Positions 8,410 to 16,476 of a DNA stretch of 64,000 bases are shown in pieces. Source of the DNA: Burkholderia sp. Bp9142 (lineage in GTDB: Bacteria; Pseudomonadota; Gammaproteobacteria; Burkholderiales; Burkholderiaceae); contig NZ_QTPP01000034.1 in assembly GCF_003853415.1 (NCBI RefSeq), forward strand, positions 22,442 through 86,441. The letters are read 5' to 3'. How positions within the stretch are numbered: the first letter of the stretch is position 1; each line of letters begins with the position of its first letter. The notes beneath the pieces were generated by a model. It had not been told where the DNA came from. It made no database searches and saw only the letters and a program-made list of their open reading frames with translations. A program made the position numbers and the translations under genes.

Positions 8410-9654
8410 TCAACCGCGCGGCGGCCGCGTCAGGTACGGCTCGGTCGACCCGCGCACGGCATCCTTGATCTCCATCCGCGCGATCGCCTGCAGGTGCACC
8501 TCGTCCGGGCCGTCGGCGAAGCGCAGCGCGCGGCCCCAGGTCCACAGATCGGCGAGCGGCGTATCGGGGCTCAACCCCGCCGCGCCGAACACCTGCATCG
8601 CGCGGTCGCAGACGTCCGTATACACGGTCGGCACGAGCGCCTTGATCATCGCGATTTCCTTGCGCGCGGCCTTCGCGCCGACCTTGTCGATCATCCACGC
8701 GGCCTTCAGCACGAGCAGGCGCGCCTGGTCGATCTCGATGCGCGAGCGCGCGATCCATTCGCCGACCGTGCCATGCCGGTTCAGCGGCTTGCCGAACGCG
8801 ACGCGCGACTGCGCGCGGTCGACCATCAGCTCCAGCGCGAGCTCGGCCGCGCCGATCGAACGCATGCAGTGGTGGATGCGGCCGGGCCCGAGGCGGGCCT
8901 GCGCGAGCGCGAAGCCGCTGCCTTCCGCGCCGAGCAGGTTGCGCGCCGGCACGCGCACGTTGTCGAACGTGATCTCGCAGTGCCCTTCCGGCGCGTGGTG
9001 ATTGACCACCGTGATGTTGCGCACGACCGTCACGCCCGGCGTGTCGCGTGGCACGAGGATCATGCTCTGCTGCTGGTGCGACTCGGCGTCCGGATCGGTC
9101 TTGCCCATCACGATGAAGATCCTGCAGTTCGGATGCGCGGCGTTCGTGATGAACCACTTGCGGCCGTTGATCACGTATTCGTCGCCGTCGCGCTCGATGC
9201 GCGTCGTGATGTTCGTCGCATCGGACGATGCCACGTCGGGCTCCGTCATCGCGAACGCCGAGCGGATCTCGCCGCGCAGCAGCGGCAGCAGCCACTGTTC
9301 ACGCTGCTCGGGCGTCGCGAACATGTGCAGCAGCTCCATGTTGCCGGTATCCGGCGCGTTGCAGTTGAACACCTCCGGCGCCCAGCTCACGCGCCCCATG
9401 ATCTCGGCGAGCGGCGCGTATTCGAGGTTCGTCAGGCCCGTGCCGGGCTCGTCGTCCTTGAGGTGCGGCAGGAACAGGTTCCACAGCCCTTCCGCCTTCG
9501 CGCGTTCCTTCAGTTCCTCCATGAACGACACGGGATACTGGCCCGCATGCACTTCCTCGTTCCACTGGCGGATGCGCGGCACGATGTGCGCGTCCATGAA
9601 CGCGCGCACGCGTTCGCACAGTTCTTCCACTTTCGGGGTGTAGCCAAAGTCCAT
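8410..9654 (-). CDS. Acyl-CoA dehydrogenase, ACAD10/11-like
   Basis: 414 residues starting MDFGYTPKVEEL, preceded by GGAGTCGATC. Features of the family: N-terminal helical domain, FAD-contact segment AFAMTEPDVASSDATNI near residues 140-155, and the C-terminal helical domain with HGTVGEWIARSR. The N-terminus and overall layout resemble the dehydrogenase half of animal ACAD10/11 and bacterial LvaC. Three genes away in the same operon is an aminoglycoside-phosphotransferase-fold kinase, the other half of ACAD10/11. The inferred role is removal of a 4-phospho group from 4-phosphoacyl-CoA to form an enoyl-CoA. A conventional acyl-CoA dehydrogenase role cannot be excluded. Confidence 0.85.
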   Translation of the reverse strand: MDFGYTPKVEELCERVRAFMDAHIVPRIRQWNEEVHAGQYPVSFMEELKERAKAEGLWNLFLPHLKDDEPGTGLTNLEYAPLAEIMGRVSWAPEVFNCNAPDTGNMELLHMFATPEQREQWLLPLLRGEIRSAFAMTEPDVASSDATNITTRIERDGDEYVINGRKWFITNAAHPNCRIFIVMGKTDPDAESHQQQSMILVPRDTPGVTVVRNITVVNHHAPEGHCEITFDNVRVPARNLLGAEGSGFALAQARLGPGRIHHCMRSIGAAELALELMVDRAQSRVAFGKPLNRHGTVGEWIARSRIEIDQARLLVLKAAWMIDKVGAKAARKEIAMIKALVPTVYTDVCDRAMQVFGAAGLSPDTPLADLWTWGRALRFADGPDEVHLQAIARMEIKDAVRGSTEPYLTRPPRG

Positions 9655-9692
9655 GATCGACTCCTCGAGATTCCGGTTTCCGTTCGTTCGGT

Positions 9693-10451
9693 TCAGAAGG
9701 CCGAGACACCGCCGTCGACGGCGACGGCCTGCCCGGTCAGGTAAGTGTTTTCCTTCGCGCACAGCGTCAGCATCGTCGCGACGATTTCCTCGGGGCGGCC
9801 GAGCCGCTTCATCGGCGTCCCTTGGGCGAGAAAATCCTGGCGCTCGCCGATGTCGCTGTCGGTGACCATCGGCGTCGTGCTGTAGAACGGGCACACCGCG
9901 TTCACGCGAATGCCGTGGCGCGCGTATTCGAGCGCGGCCGTCTTCGTGAGCCCGACCACCGCGTGCTTCGACGCCGCATAGGCGGCCAGCTTCGGCGCAC
10001 CGCCGAGCCCGGCCATCGACGCGACGTTCAGGATCACGCCTTCGCGCTGCGCGAGCATCTGGCGGATCTGGTGCTTCATCCCGAAGAACACGCCCTTCGC
10101 GTTCACCGCGAAGCTCAGGTCGAGATCGGCTTCGTCGGTGTCGATCAGCGCCTTCATCGGCGGTGCGATACCTGCGTTGTTGATGCCGACGTCGAGCCGC
10201 CCGAAGCGCGCGGCCGCCGCCTGCACCAGCGCCGCGACGTCAGCCTCGATCCGCACGTCGCAGCGCCGCGCGATCACGTCGGCGCCGGCCGCGCGCAGCG
10301 GCGCGGCCACGCGTTCGAGCGCTTCATCGTTCAGGTCGCCGAGCGCCAGCCGCGCGCCCATCGCGGCCAGCTCGCTCGCGAGCAACGCACCGAAGCCGCT
10401 CGCGGCGCCGGTGATCATCACGGCCTGCCCGGCGTAGCTGTCGAGTTTCAT
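9693..10451 (-). CDS. SDR-family NAD(P)-dependent oxidoreductase
   Basis: 252 residues, classical short-chain dehydrogenase length. The cofactor motif TGAASGFG is near residues 14-21, NNAG near 89-92, the catalytic serine in NVASMAG and the YAASK active-site pair near 155-159. Asp in the GDLNDEA segment after the second strand suggests NAD(H) preference. The C-terminal GQAVAVDGGVSAF is usual for the family. It lies between the acyl-CoA dehydrogenase and a second SDR. A hydroxyacyl-CoA or hydroxy-acid dehydrogenase role in the same degradative pathway is likely, but the substrate is unknown. Confidence 0.85.
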   Translation of the reverse strand: MKLDSYAGQAVMITGAASGFGALLASELAAMGARLALGDLNDEALERVAAPLRAAGADVIARRCDVRIEADVAALVQAAAARFGRLDVGINNAGIAPPMKALIDTDEADLDLSFAVNAKGVFFGMKHQIRQMLAQREGVILNVASMAGLGGAPKLAAYAASKHAVVGLTKTAALEYARHGIRVNAVCPFYSTTPMVTDSDIGERQDFLAQGTPMKRLGRPEEIVATMLTLCAKENTYLTGQAVAVDGGVSAF

Positions 10452-10458
10452 CGCGCGC

Positions 10459-11223
10459 TCAGATCGTCAGGCCGCCGTCGACGACGATGCATTCGCCGTT
10501 CGTGTAGCTCGCGGCGTCCGACACGAGATACAGCACGGTGCCGGCCATCTCGCGCGGCTCCGCGTGGCGGCGCAGCGGGATCTTCCCCATCCAGGTCTCG
10601 TAGATGTCCTTGTCGGCGAACAGCGCGCCCGCGAACTTCGTCTTCGTGAGGCCGGGCAGCAGCGCGTTCACGCGGATCCCGAACGGCCCGCACTCCTTCG
10701 CGAATGCCTTCGTCATGTTGACCACCGCGGCCTTCGTGATCGAATAGATGCCCTGCCGGTCGCCCGGCTGCAGCGCATTGACCGACGCAGTGTTGACGAT
10801 CGCGCCGCCGCCCTGCGCCTTCATCAGCTTGCCGGCCTCGACCGACATGAAGAAGTAGCCGCGGATGTTCACGTCGACGGTCTTTTCATACGCGGCGAGA
10901 TCGGTATCGAGGATGTGCCCGAAATACGGGTTCGCGGCCGCGTTGTTCACGAGGATGTCGAGCCGGCCGTGTTTGCCGCGGATCGTCTCGAACGTCGCGG
11001 CGATGTCCTCCAGCCGCCCGACGTGGCAGGCCAGCGCTTCGGCGCGGCCGCCCGCCGCAATGATTGCGTCCGCCACCGCCTGGCAGTCGTCGAGCTTGCG
11101 GCTCGACACGATCACGTGCGCGCCCTGCTCCGCGAGCAGCTTCGCGATTTCCTCGCCGATGCCGCGGCTCGCGCCCGTCACCAGCGCGATCTTGCCCGTC
11201 AGGTCGAACAGATTCGTTGCCAT
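10459..11223 (-). CDS. SDR-family oxidoreductase (second in operon)
   Basis: 254 residues from ATG 11223, preceded by GGAGGAGCACGGCAAC; an in-frame ATG at 11241 lies upstream of that ribosome site and is rejected. It has TGASRGIG near residues 16-23, NNAAANPYFG, the catalytic Ser in NTASVNAL and YSITK. It resembles DHRS4-like/3-oxoacyl reductase SDRs. It ends 7 bases before the next SDR gene, so the two are co-translated. The two SDRs are clearly different in sequence, suggesting consecutive steps rather than recent duplication. Substrate unknown. Confidence 0.85.
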   Translation of the reverse strand: MATNLFDLTGKIALVTGASRGIGEEIAKLLAEQGAHVIVSSRKLDDCQAVADAIIAAGGRAEALACHVGRLEDIAATFETIRGKHGRLDILVNNAAANPYFGHILDTDLAAYEKTVDVNIRGYFFMSVEAGKLMKAQGGGAIVNTASVNALQPGDRQGIYSITKAAVVNMTKAFAKECGPFGIRVNALLPGLTKTKFAGALFADKDIYETWMGKIPLRRHAEPREMAGTVLYLVSDAASYTNGECIVVDGGLTI

Positions 11224-11299
11224 GTTGCCGTGCTCCTCCATTGATGTGTTGTCGTGCCGCCGCGCGGCGAGATCGGTGCTCGCGGCGCTTCCGTCGATT

Positions 11300-12331
11300 T
11301 CAGCGATGCGCGTCGATCACGCCGACGGCCAGTTCGGCCAGCCGGCCGGCCATCGCGCCCACGCGCAGCGCCTGCTCGCTCGACGCGTTGCCCTGCAGCG
11401 CACGCGCCTTCACGCCCTGCGCGATCGCCGCGAGCCGGAAGAAACTGAACGCGAGATAGAAATGCCAGTCGCGGATCGGCTCGATCCCGCGCAGTTCGCA
11501 ATAGCGCGCGACGATCGCCGCTTCGTCGGGAATGCCGAGTTCGGCACGATCCTGGCCCGCGAGCCCGCGCACCTGGCCGCCCGACGGCAACCGCAGGCAC
11601 ATGCAGAAGTACGCGAGATCGGCGAGCGGATTGCCGAGCGTCGACAGTTCCCAGTCGAGCACGGCCTGCACGCGATAGTCGTCGCGCGCGAACATCAGGT
11701 TGTCGATCCGGAAGTCGCCATGCACCAGCGCAGGCCGGCCCGTGTCCTCCGGGCAGGCCTTCGGCAGCCAGTCGATCAGCGTTTCCATCGCGTCTAGACG
11801 CTCCGTTTCCGCCGCGCGATACTGCTTCGTCCACACGCCGATCTGGCGCTCGAAATAGTTGCCGGGGCGGCCGTAGTCGGCGAGACCCACCGCGTCGACG
11901 TCCACGTCGTGCAGCGCGGCCATCGTGCGCAGCAGCGCGTCGTAGCAGATCGCCCGGTCGGCCTTCGGCAGTTCCGGCAGCGCCGGATCCCAGAAGATCC
12001 GGCCGTCCTCGAAGCTCATCACGTAGAACAGGCTGCCGATCACGTCGCGGTCAACGCAGAGGTGATACGGATGCGCGACCGGCACCGCGGTGCCCGACAG
12101 TGCGCTCAGCACGCGGAATTCGCGATCGACCGCGTGCGCGGATTTCAGCAGTTCGCCGGGCGGCTGGCGGCGCAGCACGTAGCGGCCGCTTTTCGCATGC
12201 AGCAGGAAGGTCGGGTTCGACTGGCCGCCGGCAAACTTCTCCATGTCGAGCGGGCCTTCGAAACCCGGCACGTGCGCTTCCAGATAGCGCGTGAGGCGGG
12301 CTACGTCGAGGGGCTGGGAAGGGTTCGTCAT
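11300..12331 (-). CDS. APH-fold phosphotransferase, ACAD10/LvaA-like kinase
   Basis: 343 residues. The aminoglycoside-phosphotransferase/choline-kinase fold is shown by an N-terminal nucleotide loop near GGQSNPTFLL, the Brenner catalytic motif HGDFRIDN (near 200) and the metal motif DWELSTLGNPLADLAY (near 220). A resistance enzyme is unlikely, because this subfamily pairs with acyl-CoA dehydrogenases. It is fused to the dehydrogenase in animal ACAD10/11 and is a separate gene (lvaA) in Pseudomonas levulinate operons, where it phosphorylates 4-hydroxyacyl-CoA. The reaction here is inferred from that precedent. The gene lies 20 bases after the histidine phosphatase gene. Confidence 0.85.
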   Translation of the reverse strand: MTNPSQPLDVARLTRYLEAHVPGFEGPLDMEKFAGGQSNPTFLLHAKSGRYVLRRQPPGELLKSAHAVDREFRVLSALSGTAVPVAHPYHLCVDRDVIGSLFYVMSFEDGRIFWDPALPELPKADRAICYDALLRTMAALHDVDVDAVGLADYGRPGNYFERQIGVWTKQYRAAETERLDAMETLIDWLPKACPEDTGRPALVHGDFRIDNLMFARDDYRVQAVLDWELSTLGNPLADLAYFCMCLRLPSGGQVRGLAGQDRAELGIPDEAAIVARYCELRGIEPIRDWHFYLAFSFFRLAAIAQGVKARALQGNASSEQALRVGAMAGRLAELAVGVIDAHR

Positions 12332-12351
12332 CGTCGCGATCGTTCGTGGGG

Positions 12352-13026
12352 TCAGCCGTAGGTGCGCCACGCATGCCGCTCGGGATCCTCGAGATGCGGG
12401 ATGCCGTTGAACGACGCCAGGTGGAACGCTTCGGCGTTGAAGAAAAACTGCGAAAGACTGCTGTTGCGGATCTGCAGGTTCAGCGCGATCGCGATCGCCG
12501 GCGGGGCGGCGAGCACCTGCTGCACGGTCACCGCGATCGGTCCGCCGGAACTCACCGCGAGCACGCGCTGGCTACCGCCGTCGCGGATCGCGGCGCGCGC
12601 GTCGGCGACGCGCTGCTGGAAATGCGCCCAGGTCTCGGGCGCGGTGTCGCCGAGCTGGTCGTCGGCCCACAGATGCAGCACCTGCCGCAGCGCGCGAAAG
12701 TATTCCTTCATCGAGCCGGCCGCGAGCCGCGCGATCTCCGGATAATCGCTGGCCGCCGCCGCGAACAGCCCGTGGAAGTCGTATTCGTTCAGGCCCGGAT
12801 GGCGGTCGACCGGCATGCCTTCGCGGCCCATCCCGCGCAGGATCGCATCGACGGTCTGCGCATGCCGGTTCAGCGTGCCGCAGATCACGCGGTCGAACGC
12901 CAGGCCCTGCCGCGCGAAATGCTCGCCGAGCCAGACACCCTGCTGCTCGCCGGCCGCGGACAGCCGGTCGTAGTCGTCCGTGCCGAACGACGCCTGCCCG
13001 TGCCGGACCAGAAAGAGTTCAGCCAT
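12352..13026 (-). CDS. Histidine phosphatase family protein (phosphoglycerate mutase-like)
   Basis: 224 residues. The RHG catalytic motif LVRHGQASFG puts the phospho-accepting His at residue 9; the second acid motif GLNEYDFHG and the later SSGG segment match the family. It is the first gene of the operon with the APH kinase, SDRs and acyl-CoA dehydrogenase. In that context a phosphatase beside a small-molecule kinase might reset a phosphorylated acyl intermediate, but this is speculation. The ribosome site before ATG 13026 is weak. Confidence 0.82.
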   Translation of the reverse strand: MAELFLVRHGQASFGTDDYDRLSAAGEQQGVWLGEHFARQGLAFDRVICGTLNRHAQTVDAILRGMGREGMPVDRHPGLNEYDFHGLFAAAASDYPEIARLAAGSMKEYFRALRQVLHLWADDQLGDTAPETWAHFQQRVADARAAIRDGGSQRVLAVSSGGPIAVTVQQVLAAPPAIAIALNLQIRNSSLSQFFFNAEAFHLASFNGIPHLEDPERHAWRTYG

Positions 13027-13238
13027 TGCATGCCCGCCTGAGTGATACCGGAAGCCCAGCATAGCGATGGGGATTGCATTTTTGAAATTTATTTTCTGAA
13101 TCGGTCGGCATTCATCGCATGAATTCCTGGTATCCGGACCGTGCGCATTCGACGCGCGATGGCCGACCGCCGTCCGCCAGCGGCACGGGAATTGCGCCAG
13201 CCGCCACCATCACGTCTAACACGTTCAGGAGGGGTGCG

Positions 13239-13394
13239 ATGCTCGGGACCATTCTTATCATCGTTCTGATTCTGCTGCTGATCGGGGCATTTCCCTCATG
13301 GCCGCACAGCCGAAGCTGGGGCTACTGGCCATCGGGGACTGTCGGGATGATCGTCATCATCGTCGTCATCCTCGTGCTGCTGGGTCACATCTGA
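13239..13394 (+). CDS. DUF3309 small membrane protein
   Basis: 51 residues from ATG 13239, preceded by AGGAGGGGTGCG, a very strong ribosome site. Two hydrophobic helices flank a short tryptophan-containing loop (WPHSRSWGYWPSG), the pattern of DUF3309 proteins, widespread in proteobacteria with unknown function. Probably inner-membrane. It stands alone; the 200 bases upstream presumably hold its promoter. Confidence 0.8.
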   Translation: MLGTILIIVLILLLIGAFPSWPHSRSWGYWPSGTVGMIVIIVVILVLLGHI

Positions 13395-13803
13395 GACTGC
13401 CACGGCAAGGCCGGCCGCGACACACACGCCGGTCCGAACGGGGGTGCATGCGCGCCCTTCCTACCTTCCTACACACCCGACGCCCGGCGCCGGTCCGGCG
13501 ACGGGCCCCGGCCTGCCGCCGTCGCGCCGTGATGCCTGCGCTCCCCGGCCGGCCCCGGTCCGCGCAGAGGCGGTACGCACGGTACGAAGCCAGGGCGCCT
13601 GCCATCCCGCCTCATCCCGCAACCACCCTTGGAAAACCCGCGCCTCACCCGATCCGGCGCCCGAACGCAGCGCAACCGAATCCCTCCGGTTATCAACTGA
13701 TCCAAAAGATTCATTAGACGGTGCCGCCCCCGGCGCGCGATGCTGGCCCGGCCAGTGAACGCGGCGTCATTGCAACGCCGCGCACGAGAATGGAGTGAGA
13801 CAC
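13395..13803 (+). other. Intergenic region, no gene seen
   Basis: About 400 bases between the DUF3309 gene and the MFS gene. Open frames here have no recognisable protein features or ribosome sites. It is GC-rich with no clear terminator. It presumably holds the MFS promoter near its right end, where a slightly AT-richer stretch occurs (about 13680-13720). Confidence 0.5.
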
Positions 13804-15090
13804 ATGCCCGCCGATCACCGTCAACGGCGCCATACGCTGTGGCTGCTGTGCGCGCTTTCGTTCATCCTCTACGTCGACCGCGTGAACCTCGCGACCGCGG
13901 CCGGCGCGATCAAGGCCGAGCTCGGCCTGTCGAACACCGAGCTCGGCATCGCGTTCTCCGCGTTCGCGTATTCGTACGCGATCTGCCAGATCGTCGGCGG
14001 CTGGATCGCCGACCGCTTCGGCGCCCGCATCACGCTGATCGGCTGCGGGCTGATCTGGGTCGCCTCGACGTTCATGACCGGGCTCGTGCACAGCCTCGCG
14101 CTGCTGTTCGCCGCGCGCCTGCTGCTCGGGATCGGCGAAGGCGCGACGCTGCCCGCGCAGGCCCGCGCGATCACGCACTGGTTCTCGCGCGAACGGCGCG
14201 GCGTCGTGCAGGGCTTCACGCATTCGTTCTCGCGGCTCGGCAACGCGGTCACGCCGCCGATCGTCGCCGCGCTGATGACGTGGCTGTCGTGGCGCGCGGC
14301 GTTCTTCGTGATCGGCGCGGTGACGCTGGTGTGGCTCGTGTGGTGGGTCGTCGGCTTTCGCGAGCACCCGCTCGGCGACGACGGCAACAACGGCCATGCG
14401 CGCACCGCTGCCGCCGCCCGCCCGGCACCGCCGTCCGGCCCGACGCCGTGGGGGCCGCTGTTCCGCCGGATGGCGCCGACGATCTTCGTGTACTTCTGCT
14501 ACGGCTGGACCGCGTGGCTGTTCTTCACGTGGCTGCCGACGTTCTTCCTGAACGGCAAGGGCCTCGACCTGAAGTCGACCGCGCTGTTCGCATCCGGCGT
14601 GTTCTTCGCGGGCGTGGTCGGCGACACGCTCGGCGGCTGGCTGTGCGACCGCATCTACCGCAAGACCGGCAACCTCGCGCTGTCGCGCCAGAGCGTGATC
14701 GTCGCGAGCTTCGCCGGCGCACTCGCGTGCATGCTGCCGCTCGCGTTCGTGCATTCGACGGCCGGCATCGCGCTGTGCCTGTCCGGGTCGTTCCTGTGTC
14801 TCGAACTAACGATCGGACCGATCTGGGCCGTGCCGAGCGATATCGCGCCGACGCACACGGGCATCGCGAGCGGGATGATGAATGCCGGCTCGGCGATCTC
14901 GGGGATCCTGTCGCCGATCCTGTTCGGCTATCTCGTCGACCGTACCGGCAGCTGGACGGTGCCGTTCGTCGGGTCGGTCGCGATGCTCGTGATCGGCATC
15001 GTCGCCGCGCTGCGGATTCGGCCGGATCGCGCGTTGCCGGAATCGATGCCGTCGCTCGCCGAAGCGCCGGCCGCGCCGTCGGCTCGCTGA
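13804..15090 (+). CDS. MFS transporter, ACS (anion:cation symporter) family
   Basis: 428 residues with about 12 membrane segments. ATG 13804 follows TGGAGTGAGACAC; a GTG at 13795 falls inside the ribosome site. Segment FILYVDRVNLATAA and the cytoplasmic-loop motif GWIADRFGAR are typical of the ACS family, which takes up organic anions such as glucarate, phthalate and tartrate. It lies convergent to a LysR gene and is not part of an obvious operon, though it could supply the sugar-acid cluster to the right. Substrate unknown. Confidence 0.85.
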   Translation: MPADHRQRRHTLWLLCALSFILYVDRVNLATAAGAIKAELGLSNTELGIAFSAFAYSYAICQIVGGWIADRFGARITLIGCGLIWVASTFMTGLVHSLALLFAARLLLGIGEGATLPAQARAITHWFSRERRGVVQGFTHSFSRLGNAVTPPIVAALMTWLSWRAAFFVIGAVTLVWLVWWVVGFREHPLGDDGNNGHARTAAAARPAPPSGPTPWGPLFRRMAPTIFVYFCYGWTAWLFFTWLPTFFLNGKGLDLKSTALFASGVFFAGVVGDTLGGWLCDRIYRKTGNLALSRQSVIVASFAGALACMLPLAFVHSTAGIALCLSGSFLCLELTIGPIWAVPSDIAPTHTGIASGMMNAGSAISGILSPILFGYLVDRTGSWTVPFVGSVAMLVIGIVAALRIRPDRALPESMPSLAEAPAAPSAR

Positions 15091-15170
15091 AGCCGTTCGG
15101 TTCGGGGTCGCCTGCCTCCCCCGTCTCGCCGGCGTCGCCGTCACGCTTCACTGCGTTCCGCGATGGTGGT

Positions 15171-15359
15171 GGCTCGGCTGGCTCGGCTGGCTCGGCTGGC
15201 TCGGCTGGCCCGGCTGGCCCGGCCGCCTCGGCTGGCGCGGCTGATTCGGCCGATGCGGCTTGTTCGGCGTGCTTGGCTGATTCGGCTGATTCGGCTGATT
15301 CGGCTGGTTCGGTCGCCTCGGCTGGCGCGGCTGGCGCGGCTGGCTCGGCCGCCTCGGCT
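15171..15359. repeat. Degenerate 9-bp tandem repeat, about 21 copies
   Basis: Units of the type GGCTCGGCT run without phase break for 189 bases. The first four are identical and later ones vary (for example GGCCCGGCT, GATTCGGCT, GCCTCGGCT). The array sits between two convergent genes, after the MFS stop and 15 bases before the minus-strand LysR stop, so it is not coding for either protein. Because the unit is nine bases, all frames stay open, giving artificial low-complexity frames. Such arrays vary in copy number between strains. Confidence 0.9.
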
Positions 15360-15373
15360 GGCAAACCGCGCCG

Positions 15374-16321
15374 TTACGCGCCGCCGTCATCGCCCACCCC
15401 GTCCCGGTGAAACAGCGCGAGAAAGTGCTGCGCGGGAATGCTCAGCGGCCGGTCGCGCCGCACGAGGCTCCCGTACGACGGCAGCTTCTGGTCGAGCTCG
15501 TAGGCGAGGATCGCCACGAGCCCGTGCTCCGCGTTGCGCTGCGCGACCGTCAGCGGAATCACGCCGAGCATGTGCGAACGGTCGACCAGGTTCATCGTCG
15601 TCAGGATCGACCCCGTTTCGACGAGCCCGCGCGGCATCGGCTGGTGACGCGCGCGGAACTCGCGCTCGACGACCTCGCGCGCCGGGCTGCCGGCCGGCTG
15701 CAGGATCCACGTGTAGTCGAGCAGCGCGTCGAATTCGACCGGCCCGGCGCCCGCGAGCGGATGGCCGCGGCCCGCGATGATCGCGAGCGCCTCGTCGTCC
15801 ACCACGCGGAAGTCGCAATCGGTGCCGACGTTGCGGCCGATCACCACCTCGAGCACGCCTTCGCGCAACTGCGGCATCAGCCGGTCGCTGGTATCGACCG
15901 CGATGTCGATCGCCAGCAGCGGATAGCGCGCCTTCAGCTGCACCAGCGCCTCGGTGAGCCGCCCCGGCGACGCCGCCATGATGCTGCCGATCGCGAGCCG
16001 CCCCGCGCTGCCGAGCTGCAGCTCGCCGAGCTCGCGATTGAGCGCCTCCACGCTGCCGCGGATCCCGCGGAAATAGCCGAGCACGCGCTCCCCCGCCGGG
16101 TTCAGCACGAGCCCGCGCCCGACGCGGTCGAACAGCCGCTGGCCGAGCGCGCTTTCCAGTTCGGCCAGCATCTTCGTCGCGGCCGGCTGCGTGAGGCCGA
16201 GCTGCGCGGCGGCCGCGCGCAGCGTCGAGCATTCATCCACCGCGAGCAGCAGCGCGATCTGCCGCATCCGCAGGCGGTTCAGCAATTGGGGAGTCGAGTC
16301 TCGTCGATCGATCGAGCCCAT
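15374..16321 (-). CDS. LysR-family regulator of the sugar-acid cluster
   Basis: 315 residues. The helix-turn-helix AAAQLGLTQPAATKMLAELE is at about residues 37-56, followed by the effector-binding domain. The N-terminal extension and RQIALLLAVDE segment are typical of the GbpR/GalR-like LysR subgroup for sugar derivatives. It is divergent from the PdxA2-like gene, with a 155-base AT-richer intergenic region that would hold the shared operator. The probable activator role is the usual LysR arrangement and is inference. Confidence 0.85.
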   Translation of the reverse strand: MGSIDRRDSTPQLLNRLRMRQIALLLAVDECSTLRAAAAQLGLTQPAATKMLAELESALGQRLFDRVGRGLVLNPAGERVLGYFRGIRGSVEALNRELGELQLGSAGRLAIGSIMAASPGRLTEALVQLKARYPLLAIDIAVDTSDRLMPQLREGVLEVVIGRNVGTDCDFRVVDDEALAIIAGRGHPLAGAGPVEFDALLDYTWILQPAGSPAREVVEREFRARHQPMPRGLVETGSILTTMNLVDRSHMLGVIPLTVAQRNAEHGLVAILAYELDQKLPSYGSLVRRDRPLSIPAQHFLALFHRDGVGDDGGA

Positions 16322-16476
16322 TCCGATTACTCCAGGTTATCGATTCATCAAGAGTTTTCAATTTACCGACTCATTCCGTCTACCTAGCATGAACCCCATA
16401 GACCAACGGCCACGCGCCGCCACCGGAGACACCGCTTGAACACGCAACCGCCTGCAGCCCGCCACGGAGACACCCC

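Noticed and set aside
11300..12331. Aminoglycoside-resistance phosphotransferase
   Set aside because: The fold is shared, but the operon with an acyl-CoA dehydrogenase and SDRs and the ACAD10-like motifs point to metabolic kinase activity.
15171..15359. CRISPR array
   Set aside because: Units are 9 bases with no spacers; no cas genes anywhere in the window.
15148..15390. Low-complexity reading frames of Pro/Gln/Ser or Pro/Ala/Glu repeats across the 9-bp array
   Set aside because: They arise because the repeat unit is three codons long; no start context and no conserved flanks.
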